Shown here piece by piece: positions 36,799 through 46,342 of a stretch of DNA of 64,000 bases (the first letter of the stretch is position 1; each line of letters begins with the position of its first letter). This stretch comes from Bdellovibrionales bacterium (GTDB taxonomy: Bacteria > Bdellovibrionota > Bdellovibrionia > Bdellovibrionales > Bdellovibrionaceae): the NCBI GenBank assembly GCA_018266295.1, contig JAFEAQ010000010.1:1-64000 (forward strand), written 5' to 3'. The notes beneath the pieces were generated by a model, which did not search any database, was not told the origin of the DNA, and saw only the letters and a program-made list of their open reading frames with translations. Position numbers and translations under genes: made by a program.

Positions 36799-38070
36799 TT
36801 AGAACCAAGCTTCGAATTGATAACCGAAAGATGTGCCTTCTTGCTTATCTTTAAACGAAGACGCATTCACTGCAATCTTATCCATATTATTTTTATTCCA
36901 CATCGAATGCGTGATGTAAGCTCGAAGGACCGGGCGGCCCCAGATGGATTTGCTCAATGAAATCTGAGGCGCCAAGGTGATACGAGAAAGATCGCGCTCT
37001 CCGACTTTGTCACCCCCGGTGGTCTTCTCAGTCTGATTTTCAATACGTGAGTAGCCGAACTCGAGCATCCATTGCACTCGGTCCCTCATATAATAAATAG
37101 GACGGAGACCGATCTCATAAAAGAAACGGCGACTATCAACGTCCGCTCCGCTGTCGCCATACTCACCGGCAAGGCCGAACATGAAGGCCCAACGATCCGT
37201 GACTTCTTTATTCCAGTTTTCAACCAAACGCACAGCCCAGCCGTTATTTTTGTATTCATCCGCAACAAGAAGGGCGCTATCGCCATAGATGTTAAAGCTT
37301 TGCATTGCGCCTTTTCCGTACATCAGCGCGAGATTATTGTAACCGCTGCCAACGAGACTCTCTAAACGAGTCGCGACGGAGTAACCATTTGTCTTCACAT
37401 ACTCATTCGTACCATCCGTTCCAGACGGAGCCCAGGCGTAAACTCCCCAGAAATTAAGATAGACATCTTCAACCACCGGTAACTTTGCCCAGCGAAAATC
37501 CAACGCTTGCAAAACCGGCTGACCTTTATCTGTGGTCACCGTTTCATTGGCCTGAATCAAATGTGCAAAAGAAAAAATACCAGAATTTGTTCTGATGTTT
37601 TCAATACCGGCTCCCACACCGCTCATATCGCCGTAGTAATACCAATCGAAAATATGAAGATCGACATCACGATAAAAACGTTTTCCCACCCAAAGTTCGC
37701 CGGGAATTTCAGCAAGTCCACCTGCAGAAACAAAGGCTTCAATTTGATTGATATCGCGATTCGACGCGGTTTCCCACTGACGTGCACCATTGGCATTGGC
37801 CTCTAGACGCACCTGCGTTCTGAAAAATGCAGGATCTGTCTCTGATGGTTTCTTGTGGTTAAAGACCATCACGATTTCTGAATAGAAACTGCACTCATTC
37901 CCCAAGCGTAGGAAATTACCAGGAATTCCCTGATTATTAAAACACTCCTGTTTGCCACCGAGTAAATTAAGACCGGTTCCTCCACGGAGATAGCCTAAAA
38001 AATCAGCATCCATTGCATGCGCATTCAGCGAAACCAGCGTAACAAACAAACAGAGTAAACGTATTTTCAT
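36799..38070 (-). CDS. Maltoporin-like outer-membrane protein (LamB family)
   Basis: 423 aa with a signal peptide (1-19, ending NAHA). The mature start DADFLGYLRGGTG, the disulfide-type segment LGNECSFYSEIV, WVGKRFYRDVDLHIFDWYYYGDMSG and the C-terminal Phe (EAWF) match LamB, a trimeric 18-strand porin for maltodextrins. Aromatic residues of a greasy slide cannot be assigned reliably. It diverges from pullulanase across 79 bases and is followed by alpha-glucosidase. Confidence 0.92.
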   Translation of the reverse strand: MKIRLLCLFVTLVSLNAHAMDADFLGYLRGGTGLNLLGGKQECFNNQGIPGNFLRLGNECSFYSEIVMVFNHKKPSETDPAFFRTQVRLEANANGARQWETASNRDINQIEAFVSAGGLAEIPGELWVGKRFYRDVDLHIFDWYYYGDMSGVGAGIENIRTNSGIFSFAHLIQANETVTTDKGQPVLQALDFRWAKLPVVEDVYLNFWGVYAWAPSGTDGTNEYVKTNGYSVATRLESLVGSGYNNLALMYGKGAMQSFNIYGDSALLVADEYKNNGWAVRLVENWNKEVTDRWAFMFGLAGEYGDSGADVDSRRFFYEIGLRPIYYMRDRVQWMLEFGYSRIENQTEKTTGGDKVGERDLSRITLAPQISLSKSIWGRPVLRAYITHSMWNKNNMDKIAVNASSFKDKQEGTSFGYQFEAWF

Positions 38071-38149
38071 ATTCCTTATCCTTGAAAAACAAGAGGGATA
38101 CCCATAAAGTTCCCGCGAGACTACTCATTACGCAGAGGGCCTGATCATT
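38071..38149. promoter_or_regulatory. Divergent promoter region of the maltodextrin locus
   Basis: Only 79 bases separate the LamB-like and pullulanase start codons, so both promoters and any operator lie here. I see no clear -35/-10 pair or convincing palindrome. No LacI-family, MalT-like or other regulator gene lies in or next to the locus. Confidence 0.4.
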
Positions 38150-40819
38150 TTGAGAGTGAATATTCTATTTCCATTTTTATTCATTGTGTTCGCGTGCTTA
38201 CTTGCGCCGAACTCCCATGCCTTCTCAGCGCGCGCACAGTGGCTTGATGCAAATCATCTGCGCTTAAAGCTACCGACCGGTTTCATCACAAATATTTCTC
38301 AACTGCAATTTTCCCTCGCCGACACCTCACAAACAGTGCGTGGAAATGGAGTGGCTACTCTACCGCTGGTCGCGAACGACAACGGTTATGTCACACTCGA
38401 CACCTCAGCCATATCGCGCGCGGACCTTGAGTATTTACTCACTCGCCCGCTGAAGGTTTTCATCACGGATCGCAATCAAAACGTGCTTGATAGCACTGCG
38501 ATTCAGTATGCCGGCGTGCTGGATCAGAACTTCTATTATGATGACTCCGACCTTGGCGGCCATTGCGATACAGCTCGTTGCACACTGAAGCTCTGGGCAC
38601 CGACCGCGCAAAATGTGCGCGTGCTCCTTTTTAAAGACAGCACCACTCCTCTTCAACAAGCTGAAATTTTTAATAGTCAGCGCGAACAACAAGGTGTTTG
38701 GGCTCTTTCACTTCCAGCAAATAGAAAAAACTATTTTTATTTGTACGAAGTTGAACTCTATCAACCCTTCATCGACAGCATGCAAACTTCTTTGGTGACG
38801 GATCCCTACAGCCAAAGCTTATCGTTAAACGCCACACGCTCGCAGCTCATCGATATAAATTCCCCCGAGAGCAAACCCTCTGGCTGGGAATCTCTCGCAA
38901 AACCTCCGTTCGGGGCTCTGCAATCGGCAGTGATCTACGAGCTCCACGTCCGTGACTTTAGCGCGAAGGACCCCAGCGTCGATCCTCAGTACCGTGGCAC
39001 CTATCTCGCCTTCACGCAAGACTCCAACGGCACTCGACATTTGAAGGACCTCGCTCAGGCGGGACTCACTCATCTGCATTTAATGCCGTTTAATGACTTT
39101 GGCACCGTCAACGAAATAAAAAGTAAATGGGATGAGATTAAACTCGGTCCTACGTTTGATCTTCCGACTCCACAGGAGCTCACTGCCGCGATCCGCGACA
39201 CTGATTCATACAACTGGGGCTATGATCCGGTTCACTACTCGGCTCCGGATGGCAGCTACGCCGTGGATGGCGATGGCGTGAATCGCGTTAAAGAAGCGCG
39301 TTCCATGATTCAGGCGATTAACCGCATGGGTCTTCGCACAGTTCAGGATGTGGTTTACAACCACACCTACGCACACGAGTTGGAAAATCAGTCGGTCTTT
39401 GATCGTATTGTGCCCATGTATTACTACCGCGTTGACGAGAACGGTGTGGCTTATACGACCTCTTGCTGTGCTGATACGGCGAGCGAACATCGCATGATGG
39501 AAAAACTCATGATCGATAGTGTTCTGTCTTGGGCGAAGAACTATAAAATCGATGGCTTCCGCTTTGACTTGATGTCGTTTCATTCACGCGCGACTATTTT
39601 AAAAATTCGTGATCAGTTGCGAACTCTGACTCTTAACAAAGACGGCGTTGATGGCTCAAAGATCATTATCTATGGCGAAGGCTGGACGTTTGGTTCTTTC
39701 TACAATGCTCATCCTGACGAGGCCATGACTCACGAAAATTCTTTCGGCACCGGCGTGGGATTTTTTAACGACCGCCTTCGCGATGCCGCTCGCGGTGGAA
39801 CAACAAGTTCCGGCGAAAAATCCGACCAGGGTTTTGCAACCGGACTTTTCTTTGATTTCAATCAAGAGCCCGCTAATCGCAACACACCGATTGACTTAGC
39901 ATCTCAGCGTGGAAAACTCTTACACCTGGGAGACGTCATTAAAGTCGGTCTTGCCGGAAATCTGCGCGACTTGAGTTTCCGCGATCACCTTGGAAATACG
40001 ATCACAGGTTATAGCCTCAAATTCCGGAATGACCCCGTGGCTCACGCCTCCGTTGCCCAAGAGACTATTAACTATGTTTCAGCCCACGATGGCTATGGTC
40101 TTTGGGACGCAATTCAAGCCAAAGCACCGTTTAACACCTCTGGCAGAACGCCGGCTTCGGCAACGCCTGAGGACCGGCAGCGCATGCAGCAGTTGCTACT
40201 TGCTCTTCCTCTCCTAGGGCAAGGGATTCCGTTTATTGAAGCAGGATCTGATCTTCTTCGTTCAAAAAACGGTGATCAAGACAGCTATAACTCCGGCGAC
40301 TTCTTTAACCATCTTGATTGGACGGGGCAGGGAAATGACTGGGGCTTGGCACTTCCTCCGGCATGGAAGAACTCTGCCGACTGGCCTTTCTGGGAGCCGC
40401 GCCTCAGATCGCCGGATATTCGCGCCAATAGAAAACTCATTCAGCAAACTGAGAATTACTTCTTAGCCCTGCTTCGCCTACGCCACAGTTCAAAGTTATT
40501 TAATTTAAATACGCCGGCGGAAATTTCTGCGAAGCTGCGCTTTATTGATAACGACCGCGCACCAGAGCCTGGCCTGATCGCGATGCTCTTGCAAGGTGCT
40601 GATGAAAGCCTTTTAGTTTTCTTCAATGCTTCCCGTGATGGCCGTATTTTTAATCACGATATTTTAAAGCGAAACTGGAATCTCCACCCGCTCCTCAATG
40701 AAAAAATCGACCCAGTTCTTAGCGATGTTTCACTTAATTCCGCTTTAGGAAGCATTCGTCTTCCGGGGCGCTCCACCGTGGTTCTGCAAATGACAGGACC
40801 TGGAAGCAATAGAAAATGA
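38150..40819 (+). CDS. Exported pullulanase, GH13
   Basis: 889 aa with a signal peptide (ends near NSHAFSA). Order: N-terminal region to about 135, CBM48 domain around 140-220 (CTLKLWAPTAQNVRVLLF), then the GH13 barrel starting at VIYELHVRDFS. Catalytic D473 in DGFRFDLMS, E510 in YGEGWTF and D647 in SAHDGYGLWD; Asp/Glu triad complete. It should cleave alpha-1,6 branches of glycogen, pullulan or amylopectin. TTG start at 38150 is chosen for spacing to AGAGGG; GTG at 38156 is possible. No lipobox, so secreted or periplasmic. Confidence 0.92.
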   Translation: MRVNILFPFLFIVFACLLAPNSHAFSARAQWLDANHLRLKLPTGFITNISQLQFSLADTSQTVRGNGVATLPLVANDNGYVTLDTSAISRADLEYLLTRPLKVFITDRNQNVLDSTAIQYAGVLDQNFYYDDSDLGGHCDTARCTLKLWAPTAQNVRVLLFKDSTTPLQQAEIFNSQREQQGVWALSLPANRKNYFYLYEVELYQPFIDSMQTSLVTDPYSQSLSLNATRSQLIDINSPESKPSGWESLAKPPFGALQSAVIYELHVRDFSAKDPSVDPQYRGTYLAFTQDSNGTRHLKDLAQAGLTHLHLMPFNDFGTVNEIKSKWDEIKLGPTFDLPTPQELTAAIRDTDSYNWGYDPVHYSAPDGSYAVDGDGVNRVKEARSMIQAINRMGLRTVQDVVYNHTYAHELENQSVFDRIVPMYYYRVDENGVAYTTSCCADTASEHRMMEKLMIDSVLSWAKNYKIDGFRFDLMSFHSRATILKIRDQLRTLTLNKDGVDGSKIIIYGEGWTFGSFYNAHPDEAMTHENSFGTGVGFFNDRLRDAARGGTTSSGEKSDQGFATGLFFDFNQEPANRNTPIDLASQRGKLLHLGDVIKVGLAGNLRDLSFRDHLGNTITGYSLKFRNDPVAHASVAQETINYVSAHDGYGLWDAIQAKAPFNTSGRTPASATPEDRQRMQQLLLALPLLGQGIPFIEAGSDLLRSKNGDQDSYNSGDFFNHLDWTGQGNDWGLALPPAWKNSADWPFWEPRLRSPDIRANRKLIQQTENYFLALLRLRHSSKLFNLNTPAEISAKLRFIDNDRAPEPGLIAMLLQGADESLLVFFNASRDGRIFNHDILKRNWNLHPLLNEKIDPVLSDVSLNSALGSIRLPGRSTVVLQMTGPGSNRK

Positions 40820-43026
40820 CATTAGTGAGGATGATCATATTAGCTCTGGGACTCTTCACAGGGTCGCTGAGTGCGGCACTTCCAACGCGCATTCAACTCT
40901 GGCATCAGATGATTTATTCGCATCGCCAGGTTCTCAGCGAAGCTTTACGCCAATTCGAAAAAGAGAATCCGGACATCTTGATCCGTGAAACATATCGTGA
41001 AACCGAAGAGCTCCGCTCCAGCTATCAAGCCGCCGCCATGGGTAATAGCGGGCCTGAGCTTGTTTTTGGCCCAAGTGATCAGATCGGCCCTTTTGCGGCG
41101 ATGGGGATCATTCAACCCCTCGACGGAGTTTTAGAAAAAGAATATCTTGCTCAGTACGATCCGCTTGCGATTCCGCTTTTCCAAAACCATAATTACATGC
41201 TTGGCGGCACGATCGGAAATCACCTGATGCTTCTTTACAATAAGAAGCTCATGCAAACACCGCCTCAGAACACTGATGAGCTGATCGCCATGGGCCAGAA
41301 GCTAACAGTTGATAAAGACGGCGACGGCAAGATCGACCAGTTCGGTTTGGTCTTTAATTATACAGAGCCATTCTTCTTTGCGCCGTTTATCCCCGCTTTT
41401 GGCGAAGGTTTTATGACCGAGGATTTTAAGCCGCGCTTGAATCAACCGGGGCTCGCGAAAACCTTCCAGTTCATTCTTGATCTCAGGGATAAATACAAAA
41501 TCATTCCTAAAGAGTGCGACTATGAAACCGCCAACGCTCTTTTTAAGCAAAACAAGGCGGCAATGCTGATTAACGGTGACTGGTCTTGGGGTGATTACAA
41601 AAGTGCCGGCGTTGACTTTGCAATCGCGCGCATCCCGATGGTCAGCGAAACAAAGAAATGGCCTCACCCTCTTGTCGGAACGGTCGGCTATTCATTGAAC
41701 GCACACTTTCAAGATGACGCTCATAAAGAAGCTGCAATCCGGGTTTTAAAGTATCTAACCTCAGCGCGTGTGCAGTTGCTATTTACTGAGAAAGTCGGCG
41801 TGATGCCGTCTTTGATTGCTCTGAAGGATCACCCCGTGGTGAAAAGCAATCCCCTTCTCCAGGCTTCTGTTGGCATTATGGAAGTGGGTTCCCCGATGCC
41901 AGTTGTGCCTGAAGTGCGCGGCGTTTGGGATAGTATGCGCATTCAGTACCAAAAAGTTCTTGCCGGCGCCGAGACTCCAGCTCAGGGTGCTGAAGCCGCC
42001 CAAAGCATGGCCGAGTCGCAGATCCAGAGCATGAACGAGGTGGTTCCTCCGGACGCCGGCGCCTGGGTCATCAAAGGCCTTGTCGCCTTTTTGATTTTAA
42101 CCCTGCTTGTACTTTCGCGCAGATCAGTAAAGAGTTTCATTCAAGGCTTTAGCGGTCCGCAAAGATTTGTATATTTCATGATGCTTCCGGCATTTGTCGG
42201 AATTTTTGCGGTGATCGTCTATCCGTTTTTCTATAATATCGCAATTTCGTTTTCAAACTTTAGTCTTCGCACTTTCCAAGACTGGTCCATCATTGGCTTT
42301 CACAACTACTGGGGTGCGATCACAGATCCGAAGCTCTATTCGCTTTTACTTAAAACCATCATCTGGACCGTAGTGAATGTGTTTTTCCATGTGAGCATCG
42401 GCGTATTCCTGGCTGTTATCATCAATCAAGTGATGCCGGCAAAAGCCATCTGGCGCACGATCTTGATCATCCCGTGGGCGATCCCGCAATATATTACAGC
42501 GCTGACTTGGCGTGGGATGTTTAACCAAGAGTACGGACCGATTAATATTTTTCTGCAAAAGTTCTTGCACCTTTCTCCGATCCAGTGGCTCAGCCAACCG
42601 TTCACGGCTTTTACCGCGTGTATTATTACAAACGTGTGGCTTGGCTTCCCGTTTATGATGATTGTCGCTCTTGGTGGCTTGCAATCCATTCCGCAGTCTT
42701 TGTATGAGGCCGCCTATCTTGATAAAGCCAATGCTTGGCAAAGATTCCGCCATATTACCTTGCCTCTCTTAGCTCCTGTGATGATTCCAGCAGCTCTCTT
42801 GGGTTCAATCTGGACCTTTAACAATTTAAATGTGGTCTGGCTTGTCAGCAATGGGGGCGAACCAGGAGATCAGACTCATATCCTTGTCAGTTATGTTTAC
42901 AAAGCGGCCTTCAATCTCTACCGCTACGGTTACGCGGCGGCGGTGTCGGTTTTGATTTTCATTTTGCTCGTGCTTTGGAGTTTGGGATCTTTGCGTAGCC
43001 AATACAACAAGGAGAAGAAAGTATGA
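40816..43026 (+). CDS. Fused maltodextrin-binding protein and MalF-type permease
   Basis: 736 aa chimera. Residues 1-21 form a signal peptide; about 22-405 are a family 1 extracellular solute-binding domain (IQLWHQMIYSHRQVLSEALRQFE start, DGDGKIDQFGL, MLINGDWSW and ending PEVRGVWDSM). A transmembrane helix (412-430) followed by SRR leads to a MalF-like membrane domain with about six helices and the EAA loop (EAAYLDKANAWQRFRHITLPLL-type, about 630-650) that contacts MalK. Binding protein and permease are therefore one polypeptide. Overlaps pullulanase and malG by four bases each. No frameshift or stop is visible at the junction. Confidence 0.93.
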   Translation: MTLVRMIILALGLFTGSLSAALPTRIQLWHQMIYSHRQVLSEALRQFEKENPDILIRETYRETEELRSSYQAAAMGNSGPELVFGPSDQIGPFAAMGIIQPLDGVLEKEYLAQYDPLAIPLFQNHNYMLGGTIGNHLMLLYNKKLMQTPPQNTDELIAMGQKLTVDKDGDGKIDQFGLVFNYTEPFFFAPFIPAFGEGFMTEDFKPRLNQPGLAKTFQFILDLRDKYKIIPKECDYETANALFKQNKAAMLINGDWSWGDYKSAGVDFAIARIPMVSETKKWPHPLVGTVGYSLNAHFQDDAHKEAAIRVLKYLTSARVQLLFTEKVGVMPSLIALKDHPVVKSNPLLQASVGIMEVGSPMPVVPEVRGVWDSMRIQYQKVLAGAETPAQGAEAAQSMAESQIQSMNEVVPPDAGAWVIKGLVAFLILTLLVLSRRSVKSFIQGFSGPQRFVYFMMLPAFVGIFAVIVYPFFYNIAISFSNFSLRTFQDWSIIGFHNYWGAITDPKLYSLLLKTIIWTVVNVFFHVSIGVFLAVIINQVMPAKAIWRTILIIPWAIPQYITALTWRGMFNQEYGPINIFLQKFLHLSPIQWLSQPFTAFTACIITNVWLGFPFMMIVALGGLQSIPQSLYEAAYLDKANAWQRFRHITLPLLAPVMIPAALLGSIWTFNNLNVVWLVSNGGEPGDQTHILVSYVYKAAFNLYRYGYAAAVSVLIFILLVLWSLGSLRSQYNKEKKV

Positions 43027-43841
43027 TGAAAAAAGTCTTCGCCTGGTTCAGCATTCTTCTTTTTGCTCTATTTTCAATTTACCCCATGCTCTACGTGCTT
43101 GCCATCTCACTTCGCGGTGACAATGCTTTTCAAACAGAATCCCTAGAGATCATCACCGAGCATTCGACACTTAAAAACTTTATCTTGCTCTTTACCGAGA
43201 CCGATTTTCTTCTCTGGATGAGAAACTCGCTGCTGATTTCAGCGGTGACGACGCTGATGGGTGTGGCCTTTGCCTCGACCAGTGCTTATGCGCTGTCTCG
43301 CTATAATTTCCGTGGCCGAAACTTAATGCTGTTTTCCCTGCTGGCAAGCCAGATGTTTCCAGCGACCATGCTGATTTTGCCATTTTATATTATCCTTGCG
43401 AAGATTCATCTGATTGACAGTTTCTGGGGGCTCTTTCTGATTTACTCTTCGACAGCCCTGCCATTCTGCGTTTGGCAGATGAAGGCCTATTACGACACCA
43501 TTCCGAAAGAGCTCGAAGAGGCGGCCTTACTTGATGGCTGTTCGCGCTGGATGACGTTCTATAAAATTATTCTCCCGATCTCTTCACCGGCGCTGGTGAT
43601 TACCGCCCTCTTTAGCTTTATGACAAGCTGGAGCGAATATGTGATTGCGGCGGTCGTGCTTCAAGATCCAGAACTTTATACCTTGCCGTTGGGGCTTAAA
43701 TCCTTCCAGGCAAGTCTTGCGACCCAATGGGGTCTTTATGCCGCCGGCGCTTTGATTGTGAGCGTTCCGGTTTTAATTTTATTTATCAGCATCTCCCGAT
43801 ATTTGGTTTCAGGGCTCACCATGGGAAGCGTAAAGGGTTAG
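43023..43841 (+). CDS. malG: MalG-type sugar ABC permease
   Basis: 272 aa inner-membrane permease with six hydrophobic segments and the EAA loop EEAALLDGCSRWMTFYKIILPI-type (about 160-180) for the ATPase. It pairs with the membrane domain of the fused MalF protein. Start overlaps the upstream stop by four bases; AAGGAG lies just before. Typical MalG length is about 280-296. Confidence 0.95.
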   Translation: MMKKVFAWFSILLFALFSIYPMLYVLAISLRGDNAFQTESLEIITEHSTLKNFILLFTETDFLLWMRNSLLISAVTTLMGVAFASTSAYALSRYNFRGRNLMLFSLLASQMFPATMLILPFYIILAKIHLIDSFWGLFLIYSSTALPFCVWQMKAYYDTIPKELEEAALLDGCSRWMTFYKIILPISSPALVITALFSFMTSWSEYVIAAVVLQDPELYTLPLGLKSFQASLATQWGLYAAGALIVSVPVLILFISISRYLVSGLTMGSVKG

Positions 43842-43842
43842 T

Positions 43843-44886
43843 ATGGCACATATTGAATTTGCAAAAATCGCAAAAAGCTTCGGCAGTAATGAGATTCTTA
43901 AGGGAATTGACCTTGAAATCACCTCCGGGGAGTTCCTGGTGCTCGTCGGTCCTTCGGGCTGCGGAAAATCCACTTTACTCAGAACGCTTGCGGGGCTTGA
44001 AAATCCAGACTCCGGCGAAATCCGGGTCGATGGCAAGTCTATCAATAAGCAAGAACCTCAGAACCGTGATCTTTCGATGGTTTTTCAGAGCTATGCACTT
44101 TATCCGCACATGAATGTCGCTGAGAACATGGGATTTTCCATGCGCCTTCAGAAAAAACCAAAAGCTGAAATCGAAAAACGTGTGACTGAGATCGCTCAGC
44201 TTTTGCAAATTGACCACTTACTGGATCGTAAGCCTAAGGAACTCTCTGGCGGTCAGCGCCAACGCGTAGCTTTGGGACGCGCACTGACTCGTCAGACTTC
44301 GATTGTACTTTTTGACGAGCCTTTATCGAATCTGGATGCTCATCTTCGCAGCCAAATGCGTGTTGAGATCAAACGCATTCACCAGAAAATTAAAAGCACA
44401 ATGATCTATGTGACACACGATCAGATGGAAGCCACCACCATGGGCGACCGCATTGCGGTGTTGAAGGATGGCCGTGTCGAGCAAATCGGCACGCCGACTG
44501 AGATCTATCACCAGCCAAAGAATCTTTTTGTGGCAAGATTTATCGGCTCACCAGAAATGAATTTCATGGAAGGTGACGTTGTTCGTCGCCTCCCATGGCC
44601 CGAGGCGCAAAAACCAGAGCAGATTTTAGGTGTTCGCCCCGAGGCCTTTAAGATCTCTACGGGCCCCCTCGAAAGCGGCGAATTGGAGCTAGGAAGCTTC
44701 CAAATCGAGCTTTCAGAAAACCTTGGTGGTCAAACGATGCTTCATGGTTCTCTAGAGGGGCAGAACGTGAAAATTTTAGTCGACTCTTCTATGAGTTTTA
44801 AACCCAATGAGAAACTTAAATTAAAGATCGACCTGACAAAGGCCCACGTCTTTGATAAGAAAACAGGACTGAATCAAAGACTTTAA
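43843..44886 (+). CDS. malK: Sugar ABC transporter ATPase, MalK/UgpC type
   Basis: 347 aa. Walker A GPSGCGKS at 36-43, Q loop in MVFQSYALYPH, signature LSGGQRQ at 134-140, Walker B VLFDEP, and a C-terminal TOBE/OB domain from about 240. Length is intermediate between MsmX-like and E. coli MalK (371); the regulatory domain is shortened. It energises the fused MalE-MalF/MalG transporter and lies one base after malG. Confidence 0.95.
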   Translation: MAHIEFAKIAKSFGSNEILKGIDLEITSGEFLVLVGPSGCGKSTLLRTLAGLENPDSGEIRVDGKSINKQEPQNRDLSMVFQSYALYPHMNVAENMGFSMRLQKKPKAEIEKRVTEIAQLLQIDHLLDRKPKELSGGQRQRVALGRALTRQTSIVLFDEPLSNLDAHLRSQMRVEIKRIHQKIKSTMIYVTHDQMEATTMGDRIAVLKDGRVEQIGTPTEIYHQPKNLFVARFIGSPEMNFMEGDVVRRLPWPEAQKPEQILGVRPEAFKISTGPLESGELELGSFQIELSENLGGQTMLHGSLEGQNVKILVDSSMSFKPNEKLKLKIDLTKAHVFDKKTGLNQRL

Positions 44887-44911
44887 GAAAATACCTAGAG
44901 GGGAGGGTTTC

Positions 44912-46342
44912 ATGAAGTTCTTATTTTGCTGTTTTACGATCCTCCTGACTTCACTTCAGGTTTCAGCGGCGCCTCGTACTGTCTTTTTGCAAATGTTTGA
45001 ATGGCCTTGGAACGACATCGCTCAAGAATGCGAAACCTACTTAGGGCCCGCCGGTTTTTCTGCGGTTCAGGTCTCCCCGCCACACGAAAATATTATTTGG
45101 CAAAACAACCCTTGGTGGGAGCGCTACCAGGTTGCAAGTTATAAAATTGAATCCCGCAGTGGTAACGAAAAAGAGTTTGCCAGCATGGTTCGCCGTTGTA
45201 AGGCCGCTGGCGTTGATATCTACGTCGATGCGGTGATCAATCACATGACTGGCATTCCTAGTGGCACGGGCATCGCGGGGTCTAAGTTTGATCACTACAA
45301 CTATCCTGGCCTTTTCAGCTATCAGGACTTTCATCATTGCGGCAGAAATGGCAACGACGACATCGTTAATTTTGATGACCGCTATGAATTGCAATTCTGC
45401 GAACTCGTGGATCTTGCGGATCTTGCGACGGAGTCCGATTACGTGCGCGGAAAAATTGCCGAGTACTTAAATCACTTGCTAGATCTTGGCGTTGCCGGGT
45501 TCCGTATTGATGCCGCAAAACATATTCCAGCTTCTGATCTTCAGGCGATCTTCTCGCGCTTAAAGAAGAATCCTTACATTTACTCGGAGATCATCTACAG
45601 CCCGACGGGTCCTATTCAGTTTAATGAATACACGCCGTTTGGCGATGTCATGGCGTATGCCTACGGCGAGACCATCGCCAACGGCATTCGTTCCCGGAAT
45701 ATGGACACTCTTCGCCATGCCGCTGATGGCTTTCCTGCAAGTGACAAGTCGGTTGTGTTCTTAACCAATCACGATCTTGAACGTGGCAATAGCGTTTTAA
45801 GTTATAACGGCTCTGAAAGAAACCTCTACAAGCTTGCTCAGGTCTTTTTGTTGTCTTGGCCTTATGGCTATCCTCACCTCTATACCGGTTACACCTTTAA
45901 CGATCGCGAGGCCGGGCCGCCTTTGGATCAGAATCTGCACACGAAGTCTGTATTTAACAGTCAGGGCGAATGTCGCGCTCCTTGGACGTGCGAGCACCGT
46001 GAGCGCGAAGTGGCGGCGATGGTTCACTTCCGTAACCAAACGGATCGTTCGTTCATCGTTTACAACTGGTGGAGTAACGGCCGCGATGTTCTCGCGTTTA
46101 GCCGTGGCAACCAGGGCTTTGTCGCCATTAACTTTGGCAATCAAAACTACACTGCAGATTTCAGTTCGGCTCTTCCTGATGGAACCTATTGCAACGTCTT
46201 GGTTGAAAACTACAATATCCGCTCACGCTCTTGCACTGAGGGTTATCAAGTCACCAACGGGCGCGTGCGGATCAGCTTACCTCCACAAACTGCCGTCGTA
46301 TTGCTTGAAAAAACCGACGTGCGTATAGGTAAAAATAAATGA
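44912..46342 (+). CDS. Exported alpha-amylase, GH13 (animal/actinobacterial-like)
   Basis: 476 aa with signal peptide (1-19). Starts TVFLQMFEWPWNDIAQEC and has the triad D200 (GFRIDAAKH), E226 (YSEIIYS), D288 (TNHDLERG); YVDAVINHMTG is the first conserved region. The layout and the Arg-Asp/Asn residues near the triad resemble chloride-dependent animal and Streptomyces alpha-amylases (GH13_24/32). A small C-terminal beta domain has paired Cys (YCNVLVEN...RSCTEGY). GAGGGGAGG lies before the ATG. Makes maltodextrins from starch or glycogen outside the cytoplasm. Confidence 0.92.
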   Translation: MKFLFCCFTILLTSLQVSAAPRTVFLQMFEWPWNDIAQECETYLGPAGFSAVQVSPPHENIIWQNNPWWERYQVASYKIESRSGNEKEFASMVRRCKAAGVDIYVDAVINHMTGIPSGTGIAGSKFDHYNYPGLFSYQDFHHCGRNGNDDIVNFDDRYELQFCELVDLADLATESDYVRGKIAEYLNHLLDLGVAGFRIDAAKHIPASDLQAIFSRLKKNPYIYSEIIYSPTGPIQFNEYTPFGDVMAYAYGETIANGIRSRNMDTLRHAADGFPASDKSVVFLTNHDLERGNSVLSYNGSERNLYKLAQVFLLSWPYGYPHLYTGYTFNDREAGPPLDQNLHTKSVFNSQGECRAPWTCEHREREVAAMVHFRNQTDRSFIVYNWWSNGRDVLAFSRGNQGFVAINFGNQNYTADFSSALPDGTYCNVLVENYNIRSRSCTEGYQVTNGRVRISLPPQTAVVLLEKTDVRIGKNK

